Positions 34,656 to 46,755 of a stretch of DNA of 64,000 nt are shown piece by piece. Source of the stretch: Calonectria ilicicola (lineage: Eukaryota > Ascomycota > Sordariomycetes > Hypocreales > Nectriaceae); contig CP085825.1 of the NCBI GenBank assembly GCA_020809705.1, forward strand, positions 7,626,001 through 7,690,000. The letters run 5' to 3'. Each line of letters opens with the position of its first letter. Within the stretch, counting starts at the first letter, position 1. Made by a program: the position numbers and the translations under genes. Below the pieces are notes generated by a model that was not told the origin of the DNA, did not search any database, and was given only the letters and a program-made list of their open reading frames with translations.

Positions 34656-35114
34656 ATGATCTGGTATCAATATTTTCTTCTCATTCAGATATCTTCTGCT
34701 GTATCAGCTATAAGTGGTGGTGGCTTAGTCTGTTACACTTCCTCTCCCGCGTTTACCAGGAGTACACCTACTACATCTACTACGTCTACAACTACATCAG
34801 CTCCAGCACAGACATCCGTATGTGTTGTGGGAATGCCCGTCGCCTATTGCAACGTAAATTTCCCGACCGGGTTTGGGTGTGATCCTGGTCAATCAGTTAG
34901 TTCGTGTCAGACTGAACTTTGTGACTGTGTACCAACAGGGTGTCAAACAACGGATGATTGTGCTCTTTTCCCAGCCTTAAGTTGTATCAATAACTTTTGC
35001 TATCAACCATGCACAGAACTCAGCGATTGTGGATCATTAACCTGCATTCAAGGGTGTGCCACAACATCCGACTGTAGCGGGGGCCTAACATGCAGTTTTG
35101 GTACTTGCGGATAG
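34656..35114 (+). CDS. Small secreted cysteine-rich protein
   Basis: A single-exon gene of 152 residues. A hydrophobic N-terminus of about 18 residues is a likely signal peptide. A Thr/Ser-rich linker (about 35-52) suggests O-glycosylation. The rest has 18 cysteines in repeated units of the type DC-x(5-9)-C-x(3-4)-C, such as SDCSGGLTCSFGTC. This is compatible with a disulfide-stabilised extracellular protein, such as a candidate effector, but no known family is recognised. A paralogue, decayed by a frameshift and a stop, lies at 50137-50587, which supports this being a real gene. It sits alone between the metallopeptidase and homeobox genes. Confidence 0.7.
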   Translation: MIWYQYFLLIQISSAVSAISGGGLVCYTSSPAFTRSTPTTSTTSTTTSAPAQTSVCVVGMPVAYCNVNFPTGFGCDPGQSVSSCQTELCDCVPTGCQTTDDCALFPALSCINNFCYQPCTELSDCGSLTCIQGCATTSDCSGGLTCSFGTCG

Positions 35115-35643
35115 TTTTCGACACACCTTCATGAATCCGATGAGATGAGCCAAAACAATTTTCTGTATAGATATAAATCTGTTTGTTTACTTTGTCGAGC
35201 TCTAAAGGGTTAAGTGTAACATTTAAAGCCTTCCCTTCGTTAACAAGGGAGATTTGTCCCTCGATCGACATCACTTATGGCATTAGTCAATGCCCATGTA
35301 AGCTTGTGGAAAAGCACAGTCGAGCCAAGGTTTGGACCCTCAGTCTGGTAGATTTGGAAATATTTGTCCTTTCTCAGAATAAATGCACTTGATCATGTCA
35401 GAAATCCAGTTTACTATTGCTAGTCGCCGTTCATCCAATCCTTGCCCTCCGGCGAACAAAGATTGACAGCTTAACCAAAATACTACAATATTAGTAACCC
35501 TACCTAGCACCATATTCCACCTTTATTGCCAGTGACAAATTTGGTAGAATGTGTCCTATCCAATCGTAATATGATTCGTTTAAAAGACCATCAACATTCA
35601 CCGACTCCACCAACGTTTATTAAGATTTGCTCTCCACGATCTA
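35115..35643. other. Intergenic, nothing recognised
   Basis: Spacer of about 0.5 kb between two convergent genes. Confidence 0.45.
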
Positions 35644-38546
35644 TCATGCGGTGTTATTTATACTCGGTTCTTTGAATATTCCAACGTCCAACTTAAATTG
35701 TTTCAACCACTCTTCATTATCTGCTGGTGTCTGGTTCCACGGGTCATCACTGAAGTTTGACACATTAGCGGCAGCTCGAAAAATGCGACACGCAATACTT
35801 ACTCATCATAAAATATAAATCTCGCTTGATGTTGGAGCTCTTCATCTGTTGGGATGTGCTGATTGGGGTTATTAGGTGACATCGTTGATGCAACCCACCG
35901 AGCCAACTCCACAGCTACCCAGCGATGAAAGTTTGTGTGATGCGTGTTGAGATGTCCATATTTGACTGGTGATTGGACCATGGCCGGGTTTCTTGTGCTG
36001 TCGGACGTGTTCAGTGGGCTTTGGTCAGGCGTCTGTTCCAGTGACTGCGCGGTTTGGGCCGATTTTGACAACAACTTCCCAATAGGAGGGCTGGTCAGAT
36101 GCGCAAAATTTCTAGTAGGTTTGGTACTACGACCGCTCGTATATCTTCTTTTGAATGACATGAGCCAGCTTTCGTTGGATGAAGCAACGTTCTTCCACTC
36201 TTCATCATCGAACTCATCAATGATACTTTGGGCCTGTCGCTGAAGTCTCATATCATCAACTTCGATTCCATGAGCCTGGAGAGTGTCGACATATTCTGAT
36301 AACCTTCTCTCCAGTTCGCTGTAATTATTCAGAATAGAATCGATCTTTGATGAGTTGGCCGGCAACTGTGATGGCTCCATGCTGGCTTCCCTATAAGGAA
36401 TTTGGGCCCGCATTCGGAAGCCAGTTAACCAGCCAGTAGAGGATCCAGCTAGCTCAATGAGCCAGTTGGCAATAAACTCTGCAGGGCACCTCGACTGGTC
36501 CTCGATTCGCCGTATGATTCGCGATGCTTCTTGTTGAAGCTCTTGATCAGTTAATGGAATTGATTGATCTACCCCTGAGAAGGCACGGAGCTGAGCCTCG
36601 AGCGGGCAGGCCTCAAATAGGGTGTCTTGTCCCATAATTTTGAGCAAAGGAAGTCGACTCTCCGCATTTGATCTCATGGAACTAAACCTCGCTTGTCGCT
36701 CGATAGCCTCAGAGGACATGATCAGATCCCGCAGCCATGATGAGCCCGGCCCTTCATGCTCTGATAACACTTCAGATGCAAACACAATACGACATGCTTC
36801 GAGTTGCAACTCATCGGAGGTCGGCAGCTTTTTCGATCGCTCAAAGTCGACTTGAACGAAATGCATCAACTCCACCTCGATTAACTCATATGCGTTGCAC
36901 GGTGATTCACTCAGCGGATTGCTGGCTTCAAATGGAAACGGCGTGTTTCGTTCAGTAGCAATAAAATCTACCCATGTTAGCACCTCGTCGTTCTACTCAG
37001 GGACTCTAGGCTTACATGGTGGTATAGAGCTTTCGAGTCTTGCAAGCACATGATCATCAAAACCCCAGTTGCCTTTCCAGTCCGCCATCGTATTTCCAGC
37101 CTTGAAGTGGTCAGCTAGATGATCAACTCTAGCTTTCCATGTATCTAGAGCTACGCCGCAGAATCCACAGCGCGATCGTATCTCCGGTGCTGGCATCTTC
37201 CATTGGGCCAGTGGCCCATCGAGATCCTTTGGTTTGACATTATGGACTAGTCGCAAATGCTGTCCAAGATGATCTTTGCGAGTAAATGTCCTTTCTTCAG
37301 GAAGTCTACCGCGGCAATCTAGGTAGTTGTGTGTCTTCAGGTGGGCATCGTCCGGTTCAGCTTCGCCACAGAACACGCAACGAAGTATTTGGTCGTCATC
37401 CATTTCCCGCGGGCCATTGGGGGCGCAAACCCAAGTTTCCAGGGCTAAATGAAGAGACTTTTCGTGTCTCTGCCAGTTGTGCTTGGTTCTAAAAGTTTCT
37501 GTGCAAAAGGTGCATTGGAACGTATTTAAGGGAGTCAGTAAGGATGTTTTAGCGTGCATCTGTTTTTGGGCAGCGCGCTTCTTGCGGCGTTGGTGAGCAC
37601 TGCTAAGGGCTTTCAATGGCCCAGCACCATCCCGAGACTCGAATGAATACACAGAACCGCCACTTGACATAGAGGTGCCCCTGCTACTGGCTGAGGAAGC
37701 CCGGGAGTACGGGGTATTGGATCCATCATTTGAGTGGTGGAAATTAAATGGACTTCGGGTTCCTGTGATTTGTTAGATGATCAATATTCAACCAGATAAT
37801 TTCTGTCGCTTTGCATTGTTCTTACCTGGAGAATCTGAGCAATCAGCCATGGCGCGCGCAATGGCACTAGCGGACGCTGGTTCATATTCTGGCGGTGAAT
37901 CAACCCACCGTTGCAGAGGGTCAACCAATTGACTTTTCATATCGTATGCAGGCGTTGCTGACCTCCTGGGAATGTCAATTGACCCAGTCGAGGTGTTCTG
38001 CGCTTTTGTCAAAGCTACAACGTTTTGTGTTTTCCCCCGACGACGTGCGTTGGCCAACCAATTGGAGATTTGCGTCTTGCTGAGACCGGTCTGACGCTGG
38101 AGCAAATCCTTCTCGTCCTCACTAGCAAAAGGATGCTGGCTATGGTTCGTCAACCAGTTTCGCAACACCCGGACTGCATCTCGAGAGAATCGGGATCCGA
38201 TCTTCGGCGGAGGCGCTCCATTCGCTCCAAAGTTTGCTGGCGGGGGAAACGGTGTCGGGCTCTCCGTAGGAGTGTCGTTTGGCACGGGGGCTTCTGTTGC
38301 GAATTGAGGACTGGCATTGCCTTGGACTCCTAGCATCGGAATTCCCATTGGTTGGACGTTGGCCTGGAGCATATGAAGCAACTCCAGATCCTGGAATAGG
38401 CCATCGTCGTTATCGCTAAAAAGGCCCGGAAACTCGTTGACATCATTGGCGTGGATCCCGCCTGGACCGTTGTTCATTGAAACAGACGCCATGGCGGAGG
38501 AATTCATGATGCCATCCGCCGCGCTGCGGTTCCGGCAATAGGCCAT
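35644..38546 (-). CDS. Homeobox plus C2H2 zinc-finger transcription factor
   Basis: Exons 37826-38546, 37016-37762, 35803-36967 and 35644-35749 encode 912 residues. A TALE-type (KN) homeodomain lies at about 117-172, with recognition helix TQISNWLANARRR. C2H2-like fingers follow at about 290-450 (CTFCTETFRTKHNWQRHEKS, CVFCGEAEPDDAHLKTH, CGFCGVALDTWKARVDHLADH). The last exon restores the motif DDDPWNQTPADNEEWLKQF, which I take as conserved in this fungal family. Two acidic-helical blocks (about 540-760) lie between. The protein should bind DNA in the nucleus; relatives act in development. The start is the first ATG in the frame, and a short upstream exon cannot be excluded. Confidence 0.87.
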
Positions 38547-40567
38547 TGCTTCCAGACGTTGAAGGTGGCGCAAGCGAAGTTGATGATGAGATGAGACGGT
38601 CACGTTGACTCTGAATCCCCAACCATGTGGGGCGTCCTCGTCAAACACTCCCTACGAAGCCCACTAGTACAAATCGGGAATTAGCAGTACCGCAATCGGG
38701 AGCCGATAAAGAAAATCTGACGAGAACTTGGGATTTTTAGAGTTATCAGAGGAATCTACGATATCTCAGGTTCTGTCGCTCTGGATTGATGTTGCCGGGA
38801 GTTGAACGGAGTCGAGTAGTCGTGTCCTGCATTTGCATTCAGGATGTTGAAGCGAAGATCTAGGTAGATCATGACTCCACTCCAATCATCTTTTAGCTAT
38901 TGTAATGGCCATAACCAAAATGACATAAGTAAAGTTATTTGACGCCGATAATGGGGAAAGCATCGGGAGTATGTCCGAGAACTTTAATTGCTTCCGTGGG
39001 CCGCTTTAGGGCGTGGAATACAATCTCAATTTCCCAAATTCGGCTTTAACTGGACTGTATTTCAACATCAATTGCTCATGTATACCACGCCATTGTGATG
39101 CAACAGACTGATATTCATCAAAGAAGAACTAAAATATCGAAATAATTATTATAAAACCATAGAGTATCGTTACAATGATGCTGGCTGATATTCTGGCCTG
39201 AATCTAGGGTAGCGGCTATGGTTGTGCAATGTGCGACCTTGGACCTTCGATAGCCACCATGTTAATTGACCATATCCGAAGAATCTTCAATGCGCATATC
39301 TGTATCGCACATTATACAAGGTTTCAATTGGTTCCAGCTCTTATCTTTGGGCTCAAGTCGTTAGCTCCGTACATCGGAGCAGTGCGCCGAGGTTTCGGAA
39401 GTAGTGTTCACGTGAGGTCAGAGAGCAGCATGACACAAAGTGTGTCTCAACGCGGCAATGTGAGAAATGATATGACTCGAAATCATCATGCATAAATGAA
39501 CGTAGATTTCCTTCATATTCCTTGCGAACATTTAAACAAACAGCGTTATATAATTGAATTGGCACTGACTTACTTTTGCGATGGTGTTTTTAGTCACCAG
39601 CTTGGCAATCGCGGACACTTTCCTATTAAGTCAAGCTATCAAGAGTTCTAGCTGTGGCTTAAGCCTCAATCTCACTGGCGCCACACATGTAATTTGATTG
39701 GAACATCATTTTGGCAGATCTTATCATACATAGCGACATGGACATCCTTGCAGCGGCAAAAGCAAAAGCCTGCATATCAGACACGAATGCTATCAATTGA
39801 CCAACCACATCACTCACAAATGCCAATTCGGCGGCCATCCGCGTCGCGCCTTCGGGATATATACAGGCCGCAAGCATTACAAAGGTTAATCGCTGAGGTA
39901 CTGCATAAAGTGGCAAGTCAAAATACCTATATTATTATGCATGACCCATCCATCTTTTAGTACCAGTACATGTGGCGTTTCTTTTCTTTTTGCTGTTGTG
40001 CGAATGAAGGAACAGACAGACCAATCGCTGATCTGACCCGTTAGACCCACAAGGACTTACCGGTTTAACCTTTGTAATGCTTGCGGCCTGTAATATCCGC
40101 TGTCGAATTCCGTTTCCCATGCCTGATACTTAAGGGAGTAGGCGAATAGGTTCCCCACAATTAGATAGTATGGTGATATTACGAGCATGCTACTTTTCCT
40201 TCGCAGAGAAAGGCACTGGAGACGGCTGTACCTATAGAACATCGTCAATCATATATTGCGTACAACCAGTATGATCACAAGTTCAATCCGAATTTAAAAA
40301 CGGTAAAGGTACGTTATTTGACCATATTTGAAGAACGAGTGAAAGTCACACAACACTTGGTGGCCCGCTCCGTATAATTCTCAAATCGACCATGTCGCAT
40401 CCGCTATCCCAAAATAATCCACATCCATCCAGCTTTACTTGCGCTCGATAATAGGACACATGATGTAATTTAAACAACCGCTATGCGTCAAAAAATGACA
40501 CTTTGGACACCCCATTTTACACTGGACGAGCTCATTATGCACGTCAAGGTTCGTCATCCAACCATGC
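38547..40567. other. Intergenic, 2 kb, with one MITE
   Basis: No gene is recognised. It contains the TA-flanked MITE at 39864-40090; the remainder shows no family motifs. Confidence 0.45.
39864..40090. mobile_element. Tc1/mariner-type MITE, 227 bp, perfect 26-bp TIRs
   Basis: The ends (39864-39889 and 40065-40090) are perfect inverted copies that begin CAGGCCGCAAGCATT and end GGTTAA toward the inside. Both outer ends abut TA (39862-39863 and 40091-40092), the target of Tc1/mariner transposases. There is no coding capacity inside, so it is non-autonomous. The perfect identity of the arms suggests a fairly young insertion without strong RIP. Confidence 0.75.
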
Positions 40568-41667
40568 TTAGTTGGTCTTGGTGGCAAGAGACATATCAAA
40601 CTCCAATTCCCAGCTGGCCTCAGGGTCTCCCTTTCGGGGGACAAATGTGACAGTGAGAGCATCCTTGACAGCGAACACGGAGTCGTTGTCGAGATATGCG
40701 GAGTCAGAGTCGAAGATTTGTGTTACCACGGTCTTGTGACCCTCAGCAATAACCTGCAAAGGGATTAGTCTGGTGCATAATCTCGGTGGGTCTGGCAGTT
40801 GACTTACCATGAAGTGAAGATGAGCGGGGCGGTAGACATGTCTGTCAAGCAGCTCGAGGAGCTTGCCGGCGGGGCCGTCATTGGGGACCTGCATGGAACG
40901 TTAGACGGAATTCTGATTGATCGCTTAGGTGCACATACGGGGTAAGGTGTGGGCTTTATGCAGTAGAAGGAATAGCGGCCCTCGGCATCTGTGATGAACT
41001 TTCCTCGTAGGTTGTGCTCTCGCTGGTTAGAATCCTGTTGCTCATACAGGCCTGGATAAAAAGTCAGCAAGCACGCCAAAGAGATTGCTGAGCGGAAAGA
41101 TGCCTACCGTTTGTCGAGGCCTGCCAGATCTCGACGGAAGCATTGGGAATAGGCTTTCCGGTCTCTGCGGAAGTGACTGTGCCGTGAACAAAGACGGGAA
41201 TGACATCCTTGGGAGGCTCAAATGAGATGGTTGTGCCATTCTCACGGACTGGCGTGTCGTGGCGCCAGAAGGGGCCAAGAATGGCAGACAAAGTGCCGGA
41301 GTTGGCGTTCTTGGCATAGGCGCGGTGGGTAATATCGTCTACCAAGCTGCGTGTGCGTCAGCAAATAAGCAAGCGATGGATCGAGATGGCTGACGACTTA
41401 CGACTCGAGTCCAATAACGTCGCACACGAGCTGACCCTCGTTTCGGCGGTCATTGCTCATCTGACCGGCCTGGTTGATCATGTCAACGGCAAGAAGCCAC
41501 TCGTCCACGGTGAGGTTGATCTCGCGAGCAAAGTCGTGAATGTGCTGGACGAAGCAGCTCATGACTTCTCGTAGTCGGGGGTTGGTCTTGGGTCCAAACG
41601 ACTCGATAACATGCTTGGTGAATTCCTGACCGAGGCCCTCCTCAGCAGCGCCGTTTTGAGCCGCCAT
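40568..41667 (-). CDS. Intradiol ring-cleavage dioxygenase (catechol/hydroxyquinol 1,2-dioxygenase type)
   Basis: Five exons (41402-41667, 41108-41346, 40939-41051, 40808-40888, 40568-40753) encode 294 residues. The iron(III) ligands of the family are in place: Tyr171 in GLYEQQD, Tyr205 in KPTPYPVP, and His229 and His231 in YRPAHLHF. An N-terminal helical dimerisation domain (about 1-105) is typical of catechol and hydroxyquinol dioxygenases and absent from protocatechuate 3,4-dioxygenase subunits. It would open a catechol-type ring between the two hydroxyls to a cis,cis-muconate. There is no signal peptide, so it is cytosolic. It lies upstream of the CoA-transferase and enol-lactonase-like genes, consistent with one catabolic route. 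Catechol versus hydroxyquinol cannot be decided from sequence alone. Confidence 0.93.
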
Positions 41668-42453
41668 TATGATCTGTGTGAGTTTGGGTGGATAAATGTC
41701 TTTTGTGATGGATTGGGAATGGCTTGGAGGTGATGATTGATGATTGATGAGAGAGAGGGGTGAAGTGATGATGTTTGAAGGGACAAGTGACAGGTACAAG
41801 TGTTCTTATGTTGTTCGAAGAACGGATAGGCGGATTTAGAAGACAAGTTTGGAAAAGGCAGATGCATGTAAAGCGACGATCCGGCTTGCGAGGTCTTACG
41901 CAGCACCGATTACAAACAGCGTGCTAATCAACGGTCCAGCTGGATAAAGAAGCACCCCGCAGCATCCCTGACATGGAGCGCCCATGGGGCAATGCGGGGT
42001 TTCAGATGCTGGCAGGCGGAGGATCTAGATCTCGGAGTGCTCCGCGAGCGTTTGCGACGCCTTCGGTACGCCATGTTTCGGCTACGGGGTGCATTTTGGC
42101 CTTCATCCGACCTCATATCCGACAGGGCCGTGCATTAGCCGCCGAAAAGTCGCATGACACGGCACGGCGGATAATTCCCTGATTGATCGAGGTGCGACTA
42201 GAGGTCATACGATGGCTAGGTCATTCTTGATGGCATTTGGTGGCATTGGATTGTCTGTACAAACTCAAAGACAATTGCATTCCGTTGGGTGAGACTTGGA
42301 GTAATGGGTGGATGCATGGGGGCTACGGCTCGCCAAGCACAGTCCAAATGGAGTCAATTGATACACGAAAAATAAACAAATCAAATGCTAGCAAAACCTT
42401 AATGGCTTTTTCTAAAAATAATTTTCTGATGGGATAACCTAGGGTGGGCTGCT
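41668..42453. other. Promoter region of the dioxygenase
   Basis: About 0.8 kb between two minus-strand genes; it holds the CGG-N6-CCG palindrome listed separately. Confidence 0.5.
42033..42044. promoter_or_regulatory. CGG-N6-CCG palindrome (candidate Zn2Cys6 site)
   Basis: CGGAGTGCTCCG is a perfect palindrome with CGG half-sites in the inverted arrangement bound by Zn2Cys6 dimers. It is 366 bp upstream of the dioxygenase ATG. The cluster regulator at 47458-49698 is the obvious candidate partner. Confidence 0.4.
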
Positions 42454-44339
42454 TCACTTTCTGTAGTCCTCATCCTGCCCAAAATCCCATTGGGGCTTGT
42501 CGGATCCGTTTGGACGGCTAGCCCTTCGGAAGCCCAAATCAAGGCCGTCAATTTGCACCACAGGTAACACGGCCTGGACATCGGCCTTGTAGGCGGCCGA
42601 GTACCATGAATCCAATAGACGAGGCTCGCAAAAGACCTCGGGGCTCGTCTGTCTGAGGCGACGGAGCGCAGTACCAGAAATCTGGTCGACGCTGTGACCG
42701 TGTCGCAGCGACAAGAATTCCTCGCCAATAGCCTCGCGCAACTTTGCCTTCACATCCTCTGAATACATTCCAGCCTTGAACAATAAGAGATCATACTGAA
42801 GCAAAGACGCCTTTCCATGCCAGGATCCTCCCTTCGTAGCGCGATGGTACAGTCCTGTCAATGCGGCGATGGCGCCGATACATCCAGTGCCATAGTCGGA
42901 AATGGGGAAAGGTGGTACGAGGGGCTCGTTCACTCCCATGAACTTGCCCTGTTCCCACGCGACACCACTGACCTGGAAGGGTTGTTAGTTACTGATTCAG
43001 GCAATATTCTCTGATTGGGGTCGGAGCCCGCCGAGAAACACTTACACAGTCGGCAATCTGCTGCCAGCCAGGGCGGCCAGCCCATTCTCCCTCGTATCCG
43101 AAACAGTTCTCATTCACATAGACATATCCCTTGCCTCGCTCCTTGGCAAGCTTAGTCAATCCTGTAGCACCGTAACCGAGACGTTCTAAAGCGCCCGGGC
43201 GGTATCCATCAACAACCACATCTGCCTCTGCCAGCAGGATCTCGAACTGCTTTCGTCCTTCAGGAGTCTTCAGATCAAGATCTGCGGCATGCTTCCCCAT
43301 GTTTCCGTCAACCTGGAAAAAGGGAACATCGCTAAGGTTGGGGCTGGTAATCTTTAGCACATCGGCACCGTACTCGCCAAGAATACGTGTGACAATAGGG
43401 CCGGCAATGATTCGACAGAGCTCAAGCACCTTGATACCGGCTAGCGGTCGAGAGGGCTGTCCCGCGACGTTGGCAGGCAGCGGGACTGCTGGCGTCTCAG
43501 CCTCTAGCTGGTCAACTGACCAGGGTGGGAGGCTCATGTTTGCCTTTCCCTAAAAACGCATAAAGCATTAGTATGCCGCCTTGACGACTGATACTATAGT
43601 TGAACTTACATGGGGAGTTTGCAGGAACTCTTCATGCTTCAGGGCAGGAACACCAGCTTGGCGGTTTTTGGCATTCAGTTCTTCCAACTCTTGAACAGTG
43701 AACTTCTTGACTGCAGCCTCGATTGTGTTGACAATCTCCTCATGGGTCTCCAAGTCAGGCCTGAAGGGCTCAAGACCAATCATTCCGAGAGTTGTATTTG
43801 CCTCGAGAGATCCATGGATGTGATAGTACTCCCCAGGAACCTTGGTCTCGTAGAGGTTGGCAGACATGCGCCTATACGAGTTTGACTGCGCCTGAAGCAA
43901 ATCGGTATCTGCCATAAATTTAGCATTCATGCAACTAAAAAAAATACATCATCGCTTTGAACCAACCTTTCAACATCTTCTTGACTTCAGGGTCTAGTTT
44001 TCCGAGACCACCCACCTTGGCCAAGTATGCTTGGCACAAGAAGGCCGTCGTCTTTTCTAGGTCTACCACGACGCCTCGCTTCTTCTCCTCGCCATCTTTG
44101 AGGTCTGCTAGAAGGCATGCAATGGATCCTTCAACGGCTTTCAGGGCAGCCGTGGTTTCTGTCTCCTTGAATGGGATGGGGAAGTAGGGGAAATCGCGGG
44201 CAGAGGTGAACTTCACTTGCGATGCGATACCATGGGCAGCCGGGGGCAGAGCGACAGGGCCAACCTGGTCGCACAGTAGTTTTAGGATGCGGCTCGTCTC
44301 GACCAGAGACGAATATGTCTGTGATGCGTCAGTAGCCAT
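42454..44339 (-). CDS. Family III CoA-transferase (CaiB/BaiF type)
   Basis: Four exons (43967-44339, 43610-43908, 43046-43549, 42454-42972) encode 564 residues. The core segments of the family are present: LAGIKVLELCRIIAGPIVTR, LGEYGADVLKI, ADVVVDGYRPGALERLGYG and ISDYGTGCIGAIAALTGL. An N-terminal extension of about 200 residues is usual in fungal members. Family III enzymes move CoA between carboxylic acids. The intron at 43909-43966 ends at TTATGGCAG and gives KDTDLLQAQSN. Position beside the intradiol dioxygenase and the lactonase-like hydrolase suggests it activates the ring-cleavage product or 3-oxoadipate, a role normally filled by class I transferases. The substrate is inferred only. 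Confidence 0.88.
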
Positions 44340-45088
44340 GTTTGGGTATTGTTCGCCGTTGTTTTCACAGCGCTAGGACGAATTAAATGATACGAGAGAG
44401 AGCTCTATAGTAGTGGATGTATCTTTATACACGATGATGGCATGTGCTCCACCACCATACCCATAAAACGGGAGTGTGCTTGGGGCGCTGGGAGTGCCGA
44501 TTGCGCTACGGCACGGAATTTCCATCCAATCTAGTTCGCACGGGAGAGCTGGAGCGGGTAACGATGTGTAGGCGGACACGAAGCCGGTTGCAGCCGGGCC
44601 TTGTATCAGTCATCTGGGCTGGCGTAAGGGCCAGTACTTTGCAGTTTAGTTCCCTTGTTTATGCCTCATTTCGCGAACTCTGCGATCGTCATCGCCTCGT
44701 CCATCCAATAACGCCATGGGATCAAAGGCTAATGCCGTGGCCCAGCTTCCGACGGATATACAGTTGAGAGGAGCCCCTTCACCCCGTTTCCGATGACACC
44801 CCACTCGCCTGTTCCGGCATCCGATGCCTCCACTGGCGCCACTGATGGCGCTGCGGCAAATGCCCACTAGCCACGACTCATCTCCACTGCTAGTCCACTG
44901 AGAGGCCCCATTGGTAGCGGGCACTTTACTGGGGCACATCAGGAACATTAGCGATTGACTTGACTGTTGGCTGGCTTCCCCTCGAAAGGCGTCATTAAAT
45001 GATTGAGCAAGACACTTGAAGACTTCATACAGCCACAGTCGTTCAATTAGGGAAGCAGAATAATTGCCTGTAGAATATTCATGTCATA
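44340..45088. promoter_or_regulatory. Divergent promoter of CoA-transferase and hydrolase genes
   Basis: Two short dyads with CCG/CGG words are visible: CCGACGG at 44749-44755 and the palindrome GGCATCCGATGCC at 44816-44828. They may be sites for the cluster regulator. The region is too short for another gene. Confidence 0.4.
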
Positions 45089-46112
45089 ATGCCTTCTTTT
45101 TTCATCAACGGCAAACCCCTCTTCTTCACCCACACAAAGCCTGAGGCACCGCAAGATGGTTTGACCACCTTCATCTTCATACATGGGCTTGGGTCCTCCC
45201 ACGCCTTCTACACACCACTCGTTGCTCAGTTGGCCGACAATGGATACGCAAGTGTCGCCTTTGATACCCATGGTACGAGACCAGAGCATCCCCTCGAATT
45301 TTATTGCTAAACAACAATTTAGGAAGCGGCCGCTCAGAGTACCTACCACCTCAACCGGCTCCCTCAATCAAATCCATTGCCCAGGATGTCGAGGACATCA
45401 TGAAGGAGCTCTCAATCCCACCAAGTCAGGCAATTGTGGTGGGCCATTCTATGGGCGGTATTATCGTAGCAGAAGTTGCAGCCAAGTTGCAATTAAAAGG
45501 TGCTATTCTCATTGGACCAGTTCTCCCAAAGGCGGCGCTCGGCCAAATTTTCATGGCGCGAATTGAGACAGTTGAGCAAAGTAAGTCATTTCCTTCCCCT
45601 CATTATCAAACAATTCATGCCCTTTTCATAAAAGATGGGGTCTTATATAATTTCTCTCACTAACGATCGTACAGAGGGGATGGAGGCCATGGCGGACGTC
45701 ATTCCTGGCGCGGCTACCGGCACTAAGGCATCGCCTACTCACAAGGCATTCATCAGGGCACTTCTCTTGTCGCAGAGTTCGCAGGGCTATAATGCACTAT
45801 GCCGTGCTATTGCCGAAGCCCAACGTCCTCAATACGCAGACGCTCATTGCCCAGTCCTGATCATCGCTGGCGAAAATGACAAGACTAGTCCATTGGCAGA
45901 CGCTCAGGTGATGCTTGATGAGTAAGTGACCCTGTATTCATCACCCAATCATATTTTCAGAGCTAACTACTATATTCTCTACTTATAGATGGGGATGTGA
46001 GGCTCAATTGAAGTCGATCAAGGTTTTGGAGGGCGTTGGCCATTGGCACTGCATTGAAGCTGCCGACGAAGTTACTAGCAACATCTTGGAGTTTGCATCC
46101 AAACAAAAATAG
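45089..46112 (+). CDS. Alpha/beta hydrolase, 3-oxoadipate enol-lactonase-like
   Basis: Four exons (45089-45272, 45323-45580, 45675-45921, 45989-46112) encode 270 residues. The oxyanion-hole motif HGLGSSHAFY, nucleophile elbow VGHSMGG, acidic residue in IAGENDKTSP and catalytic His in EGVGHWHCIE form a complete triad. Size and layout match PcaD/CatD enol-lactonases (about 260 residues), which open 3-oxoadipate enol-lactone, but the family is broad and a simple esterase is possible. The 94-bp intron 45581-45674 is the longest in this window. The gene is divergent from the CoA-transferase gene, sharing a 749-bp promoter region, and is followed by the NTF2-like gene on the other strand. Confidence 0.88.
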
Positions 46113-46198
46113 ACCACCAAATTATGATAAAATTCTATTTTATTTATTTCTAATGGCGATTACTTCGCCTTCAAATGGATTTACCCAAGCGCTGTATT

Positions 46199-46755
46199 TT
46201 ATTTCTTCATAGCCCCAGTGTCCTTGGTGAAAGCATTAGCTCGTCGATGTGCAGAACGTCTTTTGAGGCAGTAAACTTACCAAATAAACCTGATAGAAGC
46301 TCATCCTCCATTCTCCATCAGACTCGTCTTGCGTCAGCTGTGCTCTTGCGGCCCAGTCAACGTCTACAGTTGAACCAGAACGCAGGCCAAGCTTGACGGA
46401 TCCATAAATCATGACCTCCGTGGCATTATCACCGAATGGGAAGATTTTATACAAAGTGTGCTTTCGAGATTCAACTAGTGTCCACATGCCATTTCTTGTT
46501 GTGGTAATCTCTGCCGTGAGGATTTAGGAGTTAGTGTTGTCGGTGCGCTCATGTTGGGGCTATTCTAGTGCACGAACCTTCAGAGCCCTTGCCTTGCTTT
46601 GATGCCATGACAAAAGTAGCGTCCTTGGTGAACATGTTTACATATTCCTCTGTGAGACCAGGCGTGTCCGAAATTTGGTAGAACTTTGCGAAGTATGGCT
46701 CCACGGCAGGGTGAATTTTCACACCCTCAGGGTAAGTTGCCTTGTAGTCAGCCAT
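46199..46755 (-). CDS. NTF2/SnoaL-like small protein
   Basis: Three exons (46578-46755, 46281-46510, 46199-46222) encode 143 residues. The N-terminal helices (HPAVEPYFAKFYQISDTPG) and alternating beta strands ending in WRMSFYQVYLDTGAMKK fit the cone-shaped NTF2/SnoaL fold. Length is typical. Members act as isomerases, dehydratases, cyclases or binding proteins. The last coding exon is only 24 bp. It lies between the lactonase-like gene and the Zn2Cys6 regulator, so it may carry out an isomerisation or cycloisomerisation step in the same pathway; no catalytic residues can be assigned. Confidence 0.8.
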
